Of a stretch of 64,000 nt of DNA, positions 1 to 14,421 are shown one piece after another. The notes under the pieces were generated by a model. That model was not told where the DNA came from, did not search any database, and saw only the letters and a program-made list of their open reading frames with translations. The stretch's first letter is position 1. Every line of letters starts with the position of its first letter. The position numbers and the translations under genes are program-made. Source of the DNA: Bradysia coprophila (lineage: Eukaryota > Arthropoda > Insecta > Diptera > Sciaridae); the NCBI RefSeq assembly GCF_014529535.1, contig NW_023503293.1, positions 3,132,507-3,196,506 on the forward strand, written 5' to 3'.

Positions 1-573
1 ATCACATTAGGTGTTTTGAATCGTTACTATTGCTGTACGATTTATAGTCGAAATCTGTGGTTTTTCCATTGCACATGTAATAGCATTGTCGGTTCTATTG
101 TCAGCGCTATAGTAGGTAACGTATTAACGATGGGTGTGAATCCGAAAAATCCTGATTTTTACCACTGACTGGTTAATCTTTGGTTAATCATTAGTTTATC
201 ACCGAGTAATCCAGGACCTATTTTTGCAAAATGTTTTCCCATTTTATCCTAAATATTCCCACAATTTTTTCAACTTTTCACAAAAATATTTTTTGGGAAA
301 ATTGAGGAGAAAATGCCGAAGTCTAGGAAAATGTGGAAAAACACTTTCCCAGAAATAATACTGGATTCATCACTGATTTATGAGGTTAATCGAAAAAGAG
401 TGTGTATCCCTTGCGTATTAAAGGTCAACTTTAGGGTGAAAGTTTCACCGTGAAACTGTTCAGAGATTTAACATTGAAAACAATGAAGACATTCTACTAT
501 AGCAACATGTGTAAAGAAAATCATGCAAATCATTTCAACTTCAAACAAATTATGAGTCTCTCACAGCGATTCA

Positions 574-575
<2 letters not shown>

Positions 576-637
<62 letters not shown>
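576..637. repeat. (AT)n microsatellite, about 62 bp
   Basis: An uninterrupted alternating AT tract of about 31 units lies inside CASK intron 2. Length polymorphism between individuals would be expected. Confidence 0.97.
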
Positions 638-640
<3 letters not shown>

Positions 641-3600
641 CATCCATGTCGTATGTGGCAGTCACAATTTTAATCAATTTTAATAGAAAGAACAATTCAT
701 TGGCACGGCAGATAATCTTTTCTTTTCTCGACCAACAATATCAGTTCTAATCTGTCTATTATAATGCATACATGGATACATCTCTCAGCGTAACGCGCTA
801 TCATCTCCAGTAACGATATATCATATCTAATCAATGGAATACTTTATCGCTTCGTTCATTTTCACATCCTGAAGCGTAACAATAAATATCTTAAGGTACG
901 ATTGACTCTTGGAATTTCTAAAAATTATTGTTTATATTGTTGAGATACATCAAACCTATTTTTTATTCATCCGTCACGTCATAGACGAGACAACGATAAT
1001 GTAACTTTGCTGTTACGCTATCAATATGGTATAATTCATGTATCAGCTCCCTGATGGCATGTCGTCGATTTTCAAATCAAATTTATTATAAATGCTATAC
1101 GATTGAAATTACGAAGAATGTCGTATTTTTCTGCAATCGACATTCTTTTAAAAACTTTGTCGATGAATATTTGACTATTCGTTCAATCTGACATCAAAGT
1201 TCTGTAAATTTTCGGAAAGTTGAATATGAAGCAATATTTTATACTCTTGAATGTCAGGCTTTATGGGATGTGAAAGGAAGCGGTTTCAATGTATACGCTC
1301 ATTGGCTCACATTCGCCCCTTACACACACGGAAACAGAGGAAATAGTTTTTTGAATGAGATTTCAATACAATAAATAAAAAAAAAAAAAATTGTGGGTAA
1401 AACGGAGCTCTTTCAAAATGACTCGAGACAAATATTCCGCGGATTTCTTTTCAATATATTTTTTTATTGCTGTATCAAAACTTGAAATGAGTTCACGCGA
1501 AAAAAAATTAAATTATCATTCCGACGGCATTACATTTGATTTATTGTACGGCGCGACTCACAAATAGAAATGTGTCGTTAAATTTTCCGCGAAGGGTTTA
1601 TGTCAATTATAAACGTTTCGAGGATTTCAATCAAATTTTCTGCTAAGGATTTGAAAATCTCTTACTGACATAAGTGACAGGGAAGAATTTTTCGTGCTTG
1701 TTATAACAGCTCAAAGCATGCCCTAATGGGCAGTGCCGCATCTTCGTAGAGACCAATTGTACCATGGACCAGGGCGCTGGAATATGATCAAGTTCTAGGG
1801 TAAAGGATAAAGAAAATTTTTACCACAAAAAAATTGCCAATTATGCTGGCTGCTAGAGAACTGAATTTGAAAAATGTAGCACTGCTGTCAGGTTGGTATC
1901 GAGTCTTTGTCAGGAGTATAAAGGTTTTTTTTTGAGAAAATATTTTCATCAAAATGATTCGATTTTCTCGAATTATTTTCATAATGCCTTGAAAGTAATT
2001 CGAGCACGTTTTCAAGAAACGTTGAGATAATTACGAAAATTTCTGAAAATTCAAGAAAATATTCTCTCAAAAATTACCTCTACTCCACTGAACTTTCTAA
2101 AATGTCATATTGGAACCTTTCAGTAATGGATAATCACCTGTTATCGACAACAATGACCAGATTTAATCATTGCATTCGCTCATAACGAAAATGACGGGGA
2201 CGTATTAAAAGGAAATTTTTTCAGAGTTTTTATTTTGAGAGAAAATAAAATTGGACGAAGTCTTATGTACGGTTCTAACCCTTTCCCTCTCCAGTATCGT
2301 CAATAATGGATACACCTCAAACCTGGTCGAAGAACTTACTACTTTATTACACCCCACAATGATTTAAATCTTAGCTCTTATTATATCCTGAGATTGTCAA
2401 TTGCAGATGGTAATGGTATTGCTAACATTCAGTTAAGAGTTCATTTGCTAAAAGCGTCAAAAACGGAGAGATTGGTTTAAACAACCCTGGCGCGTAGAAA
2501 ATTCTTAGGGTGCAGAATAAAACAAAGCGAAAGTAAGTTTATCGGTCCCTTTTGTGACACATGTCATGGTAGATGTCATGGGTAGACAAAAATACTGGAA
2601 TCAATGATGGGATGTTTTATTGTATTAAAGCTTCCAGATAAATGTACCTTCTGAGTTATTTTTCTTGTTTTTATGTATTATGCAATATAAAGCAAAAGTT
2701 ATCTATTACGGCACAGTCAATTAAATAAAAATAGAAACGTAACCTCAACCATAATACAAAATCATATTTCATTGAATTAGAGCAACAAAAACAAATTCCT
2801 CCAAGTTTGTCACAATTACATAAAATGACGGGGGAAAATACAACCGAAAATCTTCCATCAGATTTATATTTTATAGAATTATATTACATCCGGCACCAGC
2901 ATCTCTTTTTCACTTTAAATTGCCTTAATTATTTCCAGGATTAAATGTCAATTTCGACATTATTTTCCTCCATTAGGTGTACAATAGAGGTGTCTTCAGA
3001 AATTTATAGACGAAAATTTTCGAAGAATATTTAACTGTGCTGTGTGAGCACGAAACACCATATTTATATTTTATCTAATCAAGCATTATCTATCCATCTA
3101 TATAAAGGAGAGTTGGAAAGTCAATATTACTTATTTAAATCAGAGACGCGTCACCTTAATTAGAACAGTGAAAATTTAAGTAGAAGCAAGACAGTTTTGG
3201 CTGCATTTTTATGAGAAATTTTCTTTCGTTTTTTGGATATCAACAATGCACCGATAAATGTAAATTCTATGAAATCAATTGAACACTGTTGGCAATAGAG
3301 GAACGCTACCAGCATCATCGAAGCACGCCCATTGCACAATAAATCTGACGAAATTTACAATTTGTAAATTTTCGTTGCATGTAAAATCATCGGTAAATCG
3401 ACTGTGTATATGTCGATATCGATAAGTTATTATACGCAGCGGTGATTGAAAAATAGTTTTGCATTTTTCAACACGGTCGATTTTTAATGAAAAATTGATC
3501 TGATTCCGAAAACAACAGTAATTTTCCACGATTTCTCGTATTGATCATACAATTAATTGTATCGGAAACGAGAGAGAATGGAAAATCTAACTCCAGTAAT

Positions 3601-5914
3601 CATCATTCCATATTGGTATCATCGAAATAAATTTTTCGATTTGAATTACCAATAAAATTGTCTGTTCGGCAACACACCATCGTAGCCCACATTGACTTAC
3701 CGGACCAATGGAACAATGATTTAAAATCAGTGTTTACGGAACGAAAATAACTGAATGTATTATTATACGGACGGTATAATCCCCCCCACACCAAAAGGAA
3801 AACTGATTTCAACTTATAAAATAAGAATTGTTTACGGCTTATAGCGAAATGTTGTTGTGCCAAAGCAGAAACTATATTTGTCGTGGAATTGCCCGCATGA
3901 AAAACAAAAAACAGAGTGAAAATATAATATAAATGAAAATGATACAACATAATGAATTTTCTGCGATTTCAATTGCATTATTATACACCGGTTGATACGG
4001 TACTCACAAGTATTGTTGTTGTTTTTTTTTGTTTGTTATAGGAAGGGACTAAGCACGACGACGTTATGTATCACCGTTGTTTATAGTCATTTATATTATA
4101 CGTGTACACAGTTTTTATTGTTAAAGTCTCTGGGTACTATATCAAAATCAACCTGTATGTAATATCTTTTTATGTCTCGGAAGTTCTGCAATGCAGATTT
4201 AAATATGCTTATTATAACGAACTTATAAAGTATTCGTCAAAACAAGCGCATAGTTAAATTTAAAAATAAAAATAAAATATAAAAAAAATAACATAGAGAA
4301 ATAAATGAAGAATTAAACTAAAGGATTTTCTACCCATTCATTCCAGCTGGGATTTATTTTGACAATTTTGCCATTCTTTTCGTTGTCTGATTTCCATTTT
4401 CTCGCTCTTTTCCTAGATTTTCGGTTTTTTTTTTAACCATCAAAGCCGAAATATTGTCTACTACACAGGCACACATAGAAGACACAACTGTGTACACTCA
4501 CAGCAAGCCGATCCGATGAAATTGTCAATAGATACCAGGGGAATACGAATCATAGGAACGAAATATACGTAAAAAGGTGGTTACGTTTTCCTTTCGCTTT
4601 TCGGATAGCAGGGATAAACATTGATAATTTGTTTATTTATCTTGGCAGATGCTTTACGCTAGAGACTATATTTTATTCGATTTGGTCATTTGCGTCGTAA
4701 ATACTATTTCCGAAAAAAACAAACAAATATTCTGGCAAAATTAAAGGGATCAAGTAATTGAAAAATGTTTGCTACAATAAATGAACAAACATTGAAGTCC
4801 CTAATCGTACATATTCGAAAGCAAAATCATTCACATTATGCTAAGCATGTTCCCAGGTACACGAAGAGAAATCCCCATCTTCCCTAAATACCTACCAGAA
4901 AACGATTTTAAAAATTCATTAGATAAACTCTTACAGACAAATTTATGTCGATAAACTTGTAATGTAACCTCGAGGCTAGTAGTTTTGCTTATTTATAGAA
5001 GAGACGGGAATCTAGATATGTACAACCTGCGAATGGAACGAATGGAACTTTTCCCATTTCTGGTCATTCTGCACTTTCACTTCAATCAAAAAGCAGTAAT
5101 GAAATCTTTTCCTGCTGTAACTAATTAAAATCCAGCTCTACAGAAACTTCGGGGGAGTTCTGTCGAAAAAATATTTTTTGGAAGGTACAACATTTCTGCC
5201 TAATCATCTGATATCGACAGAAATGACAAAAGTGATGACCTACGTCTAATGTCATTTTGTTTTAATATTTGTAGAAACGTTCAACAAAAGAAGTAACAGA
5301 TTTAACAGTTTAACCACGTGAAGTAGTTCGACGTTTCGAAAAGGTTAAAACTAAGTACGAAAAGATTGAATATTAACGCTCAACTTTTTCGTTTCTATGG
5401 TTCAGCTGGTTGTTAACTCTTCGACACTTTAGTCTGTGGATGAGAGGAGAATCTGTTTCTGCAACTGCACTGCGAAAACTGAACTTTTTCATGTGTGATT
5501 TGGGTGGCGATCGAGGGGCCTTTTTTCTCTGGTTTTCTATGTTTTGCTTTTCGTCACTAGTTGTGAAATGAATCTACTTTTCACCACTCCTTCTGAACAT
5601 CTAAACCATTAACAGTAAATAAAAACCCTGACCAAATTTCGAACCACCGACACCAAAAGCCAATGCTCATCGACCAACACCTCTAACCATTCGGATATTG
5701 AGATATATAATCACAGTGAACCAATTTTTGTAGCGTAAATAAATTCAGTCTACTTGATCGTTCATACAATATTTCGTTTATACAGTAGAATGTATGTTGA
5801 AGGTAGAGTTATGTTTTGCATTTCAAAAGTTCATTTTTCGCAGCTTGTTGCAGAAAACGTTGAATGCAACACGTTGCGAAAGTGGTGGTTTTTGTTCTCG
5901 CTGCGCTCGTTTGA

Positions 5915-6085
5915 TAAGGGACCATTCACAAATTACGCACGCTCTTAAGGGGGGGGGGGGGGTTGACAAAAGCGTACGCTTCATACATTTTTGAAATTTT
6001 CTCCATACATTTTCGCGTGCAAGGAGGGAGGGGGGGGTCTGAAATTTCGAATTTGGTGCGTGCGTAATTTGTGAATGGCCCCTAA
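5915..6085. mobile_element. MITE with 25-bp imperfect terminal inverted repeats and a poly-G core
   Basis: The left end reads AGGGACCATTCACAAATTAC followed by GCACGC. The right end is its reverse complement with one or two changes (GCGTGCGTAATTTGTGAATG then GCCCCT). Between them lie a run of 14 G (5949-5962), a second G-rich run (6025-6037) and a short inner repeat. Total length is about 170 bp with no coding capacity, and TA or TAA dinucleotides flank both ends. This is a non-autonomous DNA transposon inside CASK intron 2. Superfamily is not assigned. Confidence 0.8.
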
Positions 6086-6985
6086 TATCACATCTAGTGA
6101 CAAAAACAACTACTTTTAGCATAAATTACTATATCGAAAACGATGACAACAATGAGCGACGAGCAGTGGCTCATGTTCTCTTATATTGCGTAATGTATGT
6201 TCTAACAGATGAAGTAAAAGAATTGGTTTGAAAGTTCAGAAAATAAAGCAAAAGTAAAGATTTATTGATTACGCCACAATACGTTTGCCGTTTCTAATAG
6301 GTTAAATTACAGAAAATATTGTAAGTAATCCAGAAAAGAAAAATCAAAAATATTTCTGATGTGAGTGATTCTGAATCCTCTTCTCAATAGTTTGTGAACG
6401 AAACATACCATTACCAGTCAACGCAACGTTAAGAATAAATATATCGAATTCAACTTTGCAATTTAGCTATCATAGACTCAAAACAAAATTCTTTCTATCA
6501 ATAATAATGAGGGATAGGATAGAATAGGTTTATAATCAGCATAGTACGAGACAATAGAACCCAGACCCAGAGTACACATGTTATCTTCGAACCGAAATAT
6601 GAATAGACATCAACTAAGATTAATGGGAAATTCTGGTCAAGCACACACAAGATTAGCTTTATGTAGAACATCATAATTGTGCATTGGATTGTATAATTGA
6701 ATGGGATATCTCTGCAAGGTATCTTGTAAATTTGTTTTCGAACTAAAACGGAAACAAACCAACTGGTGTATGCTATGACCAAGTAATTTTTGATTGTCTT
6801 GTGATTACATTACTATTATCAATGTCAGTGATAGTGTTGGAAAGATGTGTGATGTAGATATGCCGGATTGAAAGCTTACATTTCAACCGAAATCAATTAG
6901 ATCCTAAATACGTGGTTTATGAATGGTTTATCTCTAATGCATTCGTATAGCAATTAAATAAACTAAATAGCAACAAAACACTTAC

Positions 6986-7098
6986 CAGCTGTACTTAGCC
7001 CCGGACTCGCTGTGAATTTCGCAACATCGACAATTTTGACGGCAAACTGTTGATTTGACTCTCGATGTATGCACCGGCGAACTATGGAAAATGGTCCC
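6986..7098 (-). CDS. CASK: CASK exon 2 (start of the CaM-kinase-like domain)
   Basis: Read on the minus strand, TTCTAG precedes the exon and GTAAG follows it. The translation runs [20 protein letters not shown] then [17 protein letters not shown]. This matches the glycine-rich loop and the VAIK-type lysine strand of the CASK CaMK-like domain ([10 protein letters not shown] is near-invariant in CASK). Incoming phase is 2, completing the GK of exon 1; outgoing phase is 1, as expected before a GAY aspartate codon. CASK is a MAGUK scaffold at synapses and cell junctions that binds neurexin and Mint/Veli. The exon is too short for ORF-length gene finding and was recognised from the protein family. 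The remaining exons lie left of the window. Confidence 0.95.
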
Positions 7099-7773
7099 CT
7101 AGAACATAGAAAATATGATAAATTTTAGAATTTAGAATCTTCTTATTCAAATTTGCAAATCAATTCGATTTCATTTTCATTCAAATAGATTGATTTAATT
7201 ATGGAAAAATGCCAAACACCAAACGGTTATGTGTACCAGAATAAATATATTTTTTGTTGTTTATTAATTAATCTACTGGACATGTGTACATATTAAGTGC
7301 ACGTTTTGGTATATATATTGTTTTATTCCCTCTCATAAACCGTTTATATCGTCATGTGTGTGGTTTTGATCTGACGATTCCAGGTCAATTAGTAATTGTG
7401 ATGGGGTCAATCAATGTGGCATATTACTAATGTTGAATATAATTAAGTGTTGTATAATAAGAGCTGAGATGAGACAGTGTCGATGACAGTGAATTATTAA
7501 TTAATGGCGTTAATGTTATTGCTTCCGTATCAGACAACGTTATGGTATGTAAGATGGTACATAAAATTTGAAGAAAGTGGCAATGATAATTATTTCGATA
7601 TTATTGCTAAACCCATTCAATTTAACCATACCAGCCAGAATATTATTGAGTGGTTGGTGTGATGGGAAACGATAATTTTTATTGTTAATTGTAATTGTTA
7701 AACCATAAAATATGGTTCATTATAATAAGCGACTGCACAAGCCGCATACTATTTTTTAAGCATAAGTTTGTAA

Positions 7774-8974
7774 TTCCCTTGACTGTAAGTCGTGGGTTTT
7801 ACAGAAACAAATACACCGTAGGTAACACGTTCATTATGATTAAAAATGTATGGAAATGTGATGAAAAAACGTAAAATGTTAAAATTTTGTGCCCTTTGTT
7901 AACACGATAACTTGAGTAAATCTCAACCGATTTTCAAAAACTTTTTTTTATTCGACGAAGTATTGAAATCCTCAGGACAAGTTCGAAAATGGGTGGTATC
8001 GGTTCAACCATCTGGTAGTAGATCTCGAAAGAAGCCTTTTCTGCTCTTTGTTAACACGATAACTGGAGCAAAGTTCAACTGATTTTCAAAAACTTTTTTT
8101 GATCGACGAAGTATTGAAATCCTCAGGTCAAGTTCGAAAATGGGTGGTATCGGTTCAACCATCTGGGAGTAGTTCTCAGAAGACGCCTTTTCTGCATTTT
8201 GTTAACACGATAACTGGAGCAAAGTTCAAACCGATTTTCAAAAACATTTTTTTATTCGATGAAGCATTGAAATCCTCAGGTCAAGTTTGAAAATGGGTGG
8301 TATAGGCTCAACCATCTGGGAGTAGTGCTCAGAAGACGCCTTTTCTGCTCTTTGTCAACACGATAACTGAAGCAAAATTCAAACCGATTTTCAAAAAAAA
8401 AAATTATTCGATGAAGCATTGAAATCCTCAGGTCAAGTTCGAAAATGGGTGGTATAGGTTCAACCATCTGGAAGGAGTTCTCAGAAAAAGCCCTATTTGT
8501 TCATACTGGGGTTATTTTAAATCGATACAAAAAAGTTTGATAAAGCACAGAATTCCTGAGGTTAGGTTTCAATATACATTATATTGGTCTAACGATGTAG
8601 CTGCTGTTGCTAAACGAATTGTTTCTCGTTTTTTTTATTTTGTCTTGTTAACAAAAGCGATTAAACCACAAAAAATTAACGAGTGTGAAGTTTACGAGTT
8701 TAATTTTTATTGAAGACATTCATCATTTTATAGACAATACCGGTCTAATATGAGCATAAAACCAGACCAGTAACAGAAAATACAGTTGTGAATCAAAAAT
8801 TAATAGTTTTGTAACTTCACGAAAATTTTCAGTAAAACTAAACCGAATTGAATTATTAATGAGAAATTTAGACCGTTCTAGTATAGTTCTTTTTAATCAA
8901 CCAATAAAAAATCTTTTAAGAAGCTCAGGTTCAGACAGTCAAGTGATCTGACCCACCCAACAGGTGGGACTTAG
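7774..8974 (+). mobile_element. Helitron-like non-autonomous element with internal tandem repeats (copy 1)
   Basis: The start, TTCCCTTGACTGTAAGTCGT, resembles the start of the copy at 47874. An array of four units of about 175 bp runs through about 7880-8530; each unit contains ACACGATAACT, CGATTTTCAAAAACTTTTTT and AAATCCTCAGG. The end has a hairpin (CCCACC-caaca-GGTGGG) followed by TTAGT, at the same relative place as in copy 2. Short 3' hairpin plus CTAG-T, no terminal inverted repeats and internal minisatellites are typical of Helitron-derived elements. No Rep/helicase coding is present. The family is inferred; shared ends between copies are seen directly. Confidence 0.6.
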
Positions 8975-9663
8975 TCACTTGAAGCAGCGATGCTTACGAT
9001 AACAACATTTTTGGAAAAAGCCTAAAAACGACGATAAATGTCGAAAACTGTTGATCATTTATTAATGTTTAAAATAAACTCGAATTCACACTTTGAAGAA
9101 CTTGAATTTATTATAAATTGAACTACTAATAGAATCAGTTTATCATACATTTGCTAATAACGCTCAAATTAAATATTACAAAAAAATAAGAATTGTAATG
9201 TGTGAATAAAATTCCGTTTAACATATTTTAACATATATCGCCATAATTTTTAAAACTGTCTGAAACATCTGAAGAATTCTATTTATATTGCCTTCTATTC
9301 CAATGCATAACGTATACAAATATCACGTTCGAAAACCGATCATGTGTGTAGCTTTAAATTTGTGCAGTTGGATGTAATGTTAAAAGTGGTTTTGACATAG
9401 TTATTAGTGGATTAGGTGTCTCTTTCCAATGTTTTTCAGCAGGAGGTAGACACCTATTTTCGTTACACATAGCACACTGTGTTGACATTTTATAGATTGA
9501 ACATGTTTCCATGTGATAGATTTCAGTGGCTACATACTACCCTTCTACCAATAATGTTGGTCCGGGTTCGATTCACTTAAGCTTCATAATTTCAGTAGTT
9601 CCAGTGTGCAGCACCAAGCAACGATGTACCCGAATGAGATGAATTTGTGTTCATATGTCTAGC

Positions 9664-10602
9664 CAGGGCCTAAAGTAAGCTCGTGGGAAAAATCCCCCGC
9701 AGTCTCCCTCAAATCTCCCCGGTTTTTATAAATTCAACAAATCCCCCCGACTCGAAGACCCCGATATAAAAAAAAGGTCATCGAAAACAAAACTAAATTC
9801 AATTTTTTTTACCATAAGTTCACTGAACGTACACTCGTATTTTCGTATTTTTGCTCAATGTTCGACTAAGAGAAGATTCTCAATGAATCTTTGGATCACT
9901 TTCCTACTGATCAGAATGTTTCACAAAAAAATCATTCTTTGCGGAACGGTTTAACCGTTTCAGATTATGATGCGCTAGTGTTAAAAACACGAATGGTTAG
10001 ATGATGAGTATGTCGTATCTAGAATTCCACTTACATCGTTATGGGATGTCCAGGAACACTTGTCTATGGATTGTGGATACAATATGACTAACCATTTCCG
10101 CAAATTTACGAAAAAGGACATTTTCTTGATTGAATAACACCAGTTACAGTAAAAACTTCTCAACGGGGTTATGCGTTGGATAACTCTTAACATACTCTAC
10201 AAAACTAGCGATAAAACATTTATTTATAATGTCACATCTGTGAGCCTCAAAAAACGAAAATTTTAAGAAAAAAGCATGACCGGGAACAGCTGGTGAGACA
10301 ATCTTTCTTTCAATCATTCAAAAATCAATTCTTCTTAACTTCTCCTTAGCTTGCCTTTAAGAAATTTTCTTGAACTCCTCCGAGTTTTTTCAAAGTTTTT
10401 TTTTTAATTTAAGAATTTTTTCAGAATAAAAGGCCCATCTTCATGAAAATGATCCGTTAAGTCTAATTTCAGTTAAAAAGTCAAACTCGACTTTTACGCC
10501 GATTTTTTTTTTCGCTACTGGTAAAGAAACCTTTCTGACAGAAAAAAAACCCTCCTACACATTTCCCGCCCCGTTAAAAATAAATCCTTATTTTAGGCAC
10601 TG
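9664..10602. mobile_element. Non-autonomous hAT element with 8-bp target-site duplication
   Basis: The left end is CAGGGCCTAAAGTAAG and the right end is CTTATTTTAGGCACTG, imperfect inverted repeats of 16 bp starting CAG as in hAT elements. The flanking 8-mers are TGTCTAGC (9656-9663) and TGTCCAGC (10603-10610), a duplication with one later substitution. The 939-bp interior has C-rich patches and encodes no transposase-like ORF, so movement would need a transposase in trans. It sits in CASK intron 1. Confidence 0.88.
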
Positions 10603-13600
10603 TGTCCAGCCTACATTTAGGTGAGATATCAATTACCACCTAACCTTCCTCAGAGGATATTTGCATACTCTGAGGTTTGGAAGTCACGTTAAGCCGGTGG
10701 TCCAGACTGTACTTGTTTATGGTCTATAAGGCTGTTAGTGAAGTCTCTAAACAGATCAAAACAAATTAAATCAAAAGCAACTGATAGCAAAAGCGCCAGT
10801 CCCACAAAGCTTCTTTTCTGCGTCAATATTTTCTTATATTTTCTTTATTACATGTGGTACAAAGGGTTCAAGAACATTAACGTTGTCGAATAATGTCGAA
10901 AACAGGCGATTAGCACTGCTCGTTTTCTCTTATATACTGAAATTTGTGTCTGAACTAATGAAGTAAAAGATTTCTCATCGATCGCTAGACATCGCTTTGA
11001 ACGAAATAATTAACACGCTCACATAAAACCAAGCCCAATATATACCCCCTAATTTATTCATTAATGTCTTATTGCTTAAAAGATCGTAATCACCACTAAT
11101 GACGTATTGTACTACCGAAAACACATTTAAAATTCCACTTATACCCCACTCTGTACCAGCTCAATAATATTTCTGTATTAATTGAATCCTCAATAATTAC
11201 AAAATGGTTATCTTATCCTGGTCGCTTACAGTGCAAGTTTTATTTTAAACCAGTGAATACAATTTAATTGTTATGTATATATTATAGTAATATCCGTATA
11301 GAGTGCTCAATGCGAACGTGAAAGTGTTCCACACTTTTCCAGAAACCTTGTTATATAACAGTGCCTCGTGTCTAAAGATTTAAAGTACATGCCCACCCAC
11401 ACAAGTCTGAACTGTGTGTATGTATGATGGTACAAAAGGACTTTTCATCTTGTGTAAAGATTCGTAATGTGTGGAGGGATACTAACTGTTTGCACTGTTA
11501 CTGTTAGCGAAATGAGGTTAATAAAAAATTTATGATTCAATGTCGTAAACCGAAAATTTTGTTTGCAGCCTTGAGTAAATAATTTACGTGGTATATGTAT
11601 TCTGCTTATTGCTTCATGTTAACTTCGTAGATTATGTGATCTGAAAACGTTGCAACACTCTTGACTATAGCCGTTTCTCGGCAATTTATATAATTAATTC
11701 AATTCTATCAAGAATTGACCATCAAAACATGTTAAAGGGAAATTTTGTACACCTATATTTACCACAATGGTAGCAATGGGGGTGATAAAATCATGGGGAA
11801 AGTATCTAATAACTTCTAATGAAATCGGTTATTGCTTGCTAAGTAAAAGAAGTGGAAGCAGAGTTGCTGGTTCGTTTTTGAATAATTAAATATTATCTTA
11901 CCCACATGGACATGTGATTAAGATGATCCTTACAACGAAATTGAACGAGCAATGTAATTTAATTTCATGTAAATAAAATAAGAAAATGCATCGAGAATAT
12001 AGCAAAAGTTTTTGTGGGTATAACGATATCTGCTTGTTTAAAAAAATCAACAGAACTTTTATACAGCTACGAGTGTTTCTGAAGAACCACACAACACCAC
12101 AACTGACTATCACCACAGTCTCGCTATAAATAGCATCGTCCAAACTAATGCTCTCTAGAGCAAACATTTTCCGTTGTCAACTTTTTCTTTATAAATCTAA
12201 GAACTTAAGAAGAGATAATGTTGGTAGGTAACTGAATAAACGAACATAAATTAATGAATGTGCAAAGTGAAGTATTTTGACTTTACTTTAATGGAAACAT
12301 AACGATAAATTTTTCGACAATAAATTATTCTTCTCTTGAAAGCAGAACCCAAATTGGTATCTCTGAAATAAACATTAACACCCTTTACGAGTGGTTGAAA
12401 AAAAAACGTCAGCTGAATATAGTTGGCCCATTTGGCCTCAAATATTATGCACCCTATTTTCGTGAAATTGAATCGTGAAAATGCATGAAAGTCTTAAAAG
12501 TTTCTGAAATTCATGAATATTTTCGAATTTTCTAGAATTGTCAAGATTTTAAATTCTTGGAATTCCTGGTCGAAAATTCTAGAAAATTTCAGAAATTCTA
12601 AACATCAACACTACCACTTCCTAAGTTAGAAAATGTTTGTATGGTCTTAGAGCGATAGGGAAGCCCGAGCCAGAATAAGCTTTCTGTATATCTCAGTCAG
12701 CCTTCACTGTAATGAAACCAGATAAGATGTTTATTGAAATGATTGTCGTGTCAGTTAAAAACTTCAAAATTTGACTCGTCAGACACGCCACGACAAATAT
12801 GATTTTTTTTCTACAATTTAGAATCTACACATGTGGGACCAACATCTTCATTTTGACACCAGTTCGCGTTTCCGACGTTGTCATCTGTCAGAGATAAACA
12901 ATAAATCTGCTTTCGTGAGTTCCATTTCCTTAGTCAAAAATTCGCGGAATGCAATAATTTGAAGACTAATAACCTGAAGGTGTATACATTTCCTGCTGAT
13001 ATTTCTCATGAGGATATCGACTGTACGTGTGCTTTCGGCCTATTAAAGCCACAACATATTTTTTGAAGAAAACTATTTGTTTTAGAGCTCATGAAAAACG
13101 ATTGCATAACGAACTGAATATTATTGACACACGATTATTCAAGGCGAAATTTAAGCTTCTTTCCAATACAACGATTCTGTGAGAGTTTTCAACGATATTG
13201 TTTCACTTGTGTTTCTATTTGTCTACATATTATTTCTCTTCTCAATAAATCACAATGAAATTGCATCCAAACTAACGGAATAATTGCTGCAATGAAAGAC
13301 ATGTACCGATTAATTTGTCAAACATCAACTAACATGATAGAGAACATGAGTAAAATAGAAGAAAACTTATGTTCAATACTGTGCTCGAAACTTCGACGCT
13401 TTCAATCGGAGAGTTAAATGCAAACTTAAGGAACATACGAAGTGATTCTTCTATTGTGCGTTATCGTAAATCTTTCAGATAGATGGAAATCGGTTACCAG
13501 AATGTGGAATCTTTTGGAATTGAGTGTGGGATGAATTGAAATGATAAGCAAACTTAACAAAGTTTTGAAATCATATATGCGAAATTGAAATATATACTTT

Positions 13601-14421
13601 ACCGAGACTGTGCATCGTAAATATATTTTGAAAATGTCAAAAGATTTGAAGTGATTCATCTAATTATCTTAAATTTATTTGATGTTGCTATGTCTCGAAC
13701 AGTCTTTTGGCGTTGCTTAACAGGTTTCATTCCGACTATACATGTATTAAATATCCATTTAAAATACTTTTCTCTATAACGAACCGAAAACTTAACCCAC
13801 TGAAATATTGTGAACTCAATGACTTCCAAATTTCTTAACAAAATAAATTACTTTCATAATATAGAATTCGACGCCTCACACGAGTTAAAGAAAAATTATG
13901 TATCACGTTAAGGTATACATGTTGTTACACTCTTCGTCTAAGTTAAAATAAATACACAAAAGTTCAAGTAAACCGAAAAGCTTCATACAAAAACTTTTGT
14001 TGAACAAACTTTATGCTCTTAACAGTGCTTATGCTTAGGTAACATAAAATTATCTACATTCATATGTATACCCCATGAACGAACACACATCACAGTGCCT
14101 ATCTATATCTAACTTTGTCTACATACTTAAGTGAAATTTCTCAACACTAAATATGTTTACTTTCATTTTGATTCGTCTGACAATTCAATAAACCGGAAAC
14201 GAAAATTTTCTAGAATATGAAATTTTAATTTTGAAGTTGCCTTATAACTGTCGTTTGCTTTTCCATTGTTTGCGGTGTGCGATTGTATCTGATGAATATC
14301 AATGTTAATAGGCATTCGAAGTGGAAAGTAACAGTTGCCGGAATGAATAGAAAATGAAACATTTTACTCTGACTACTGAACTATTATATCGAGTTCCTCC
14401 ATAGAGCCAATTGCTCTTTAG

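Larger units (their letters stand above)
1..6985. other. CASK intron 2 (partial), no coding exon seen
   Basis: This stretch lies downstream of the CASK exon ending at 6986 and has no ORF of convincing length or composition, so I read it as intron 2, continuing past the left edge. It holds a long AT dinucleotide tract (576-637) and a MITE at 5915-6085. The rest is AT-rich sequence with homopolymer runs and short self-similar AT words. ORFs of 60-115 codons here, for example 3603-3950 minus, are low-complexity and lack splice context. Confidence 0.7.

Noticed and set aside
3416..3423. TATCGATA, a DRE-type element
   Set aside because: A single 8-mer inside a large intron is expected by chance in AT-rich DNA.
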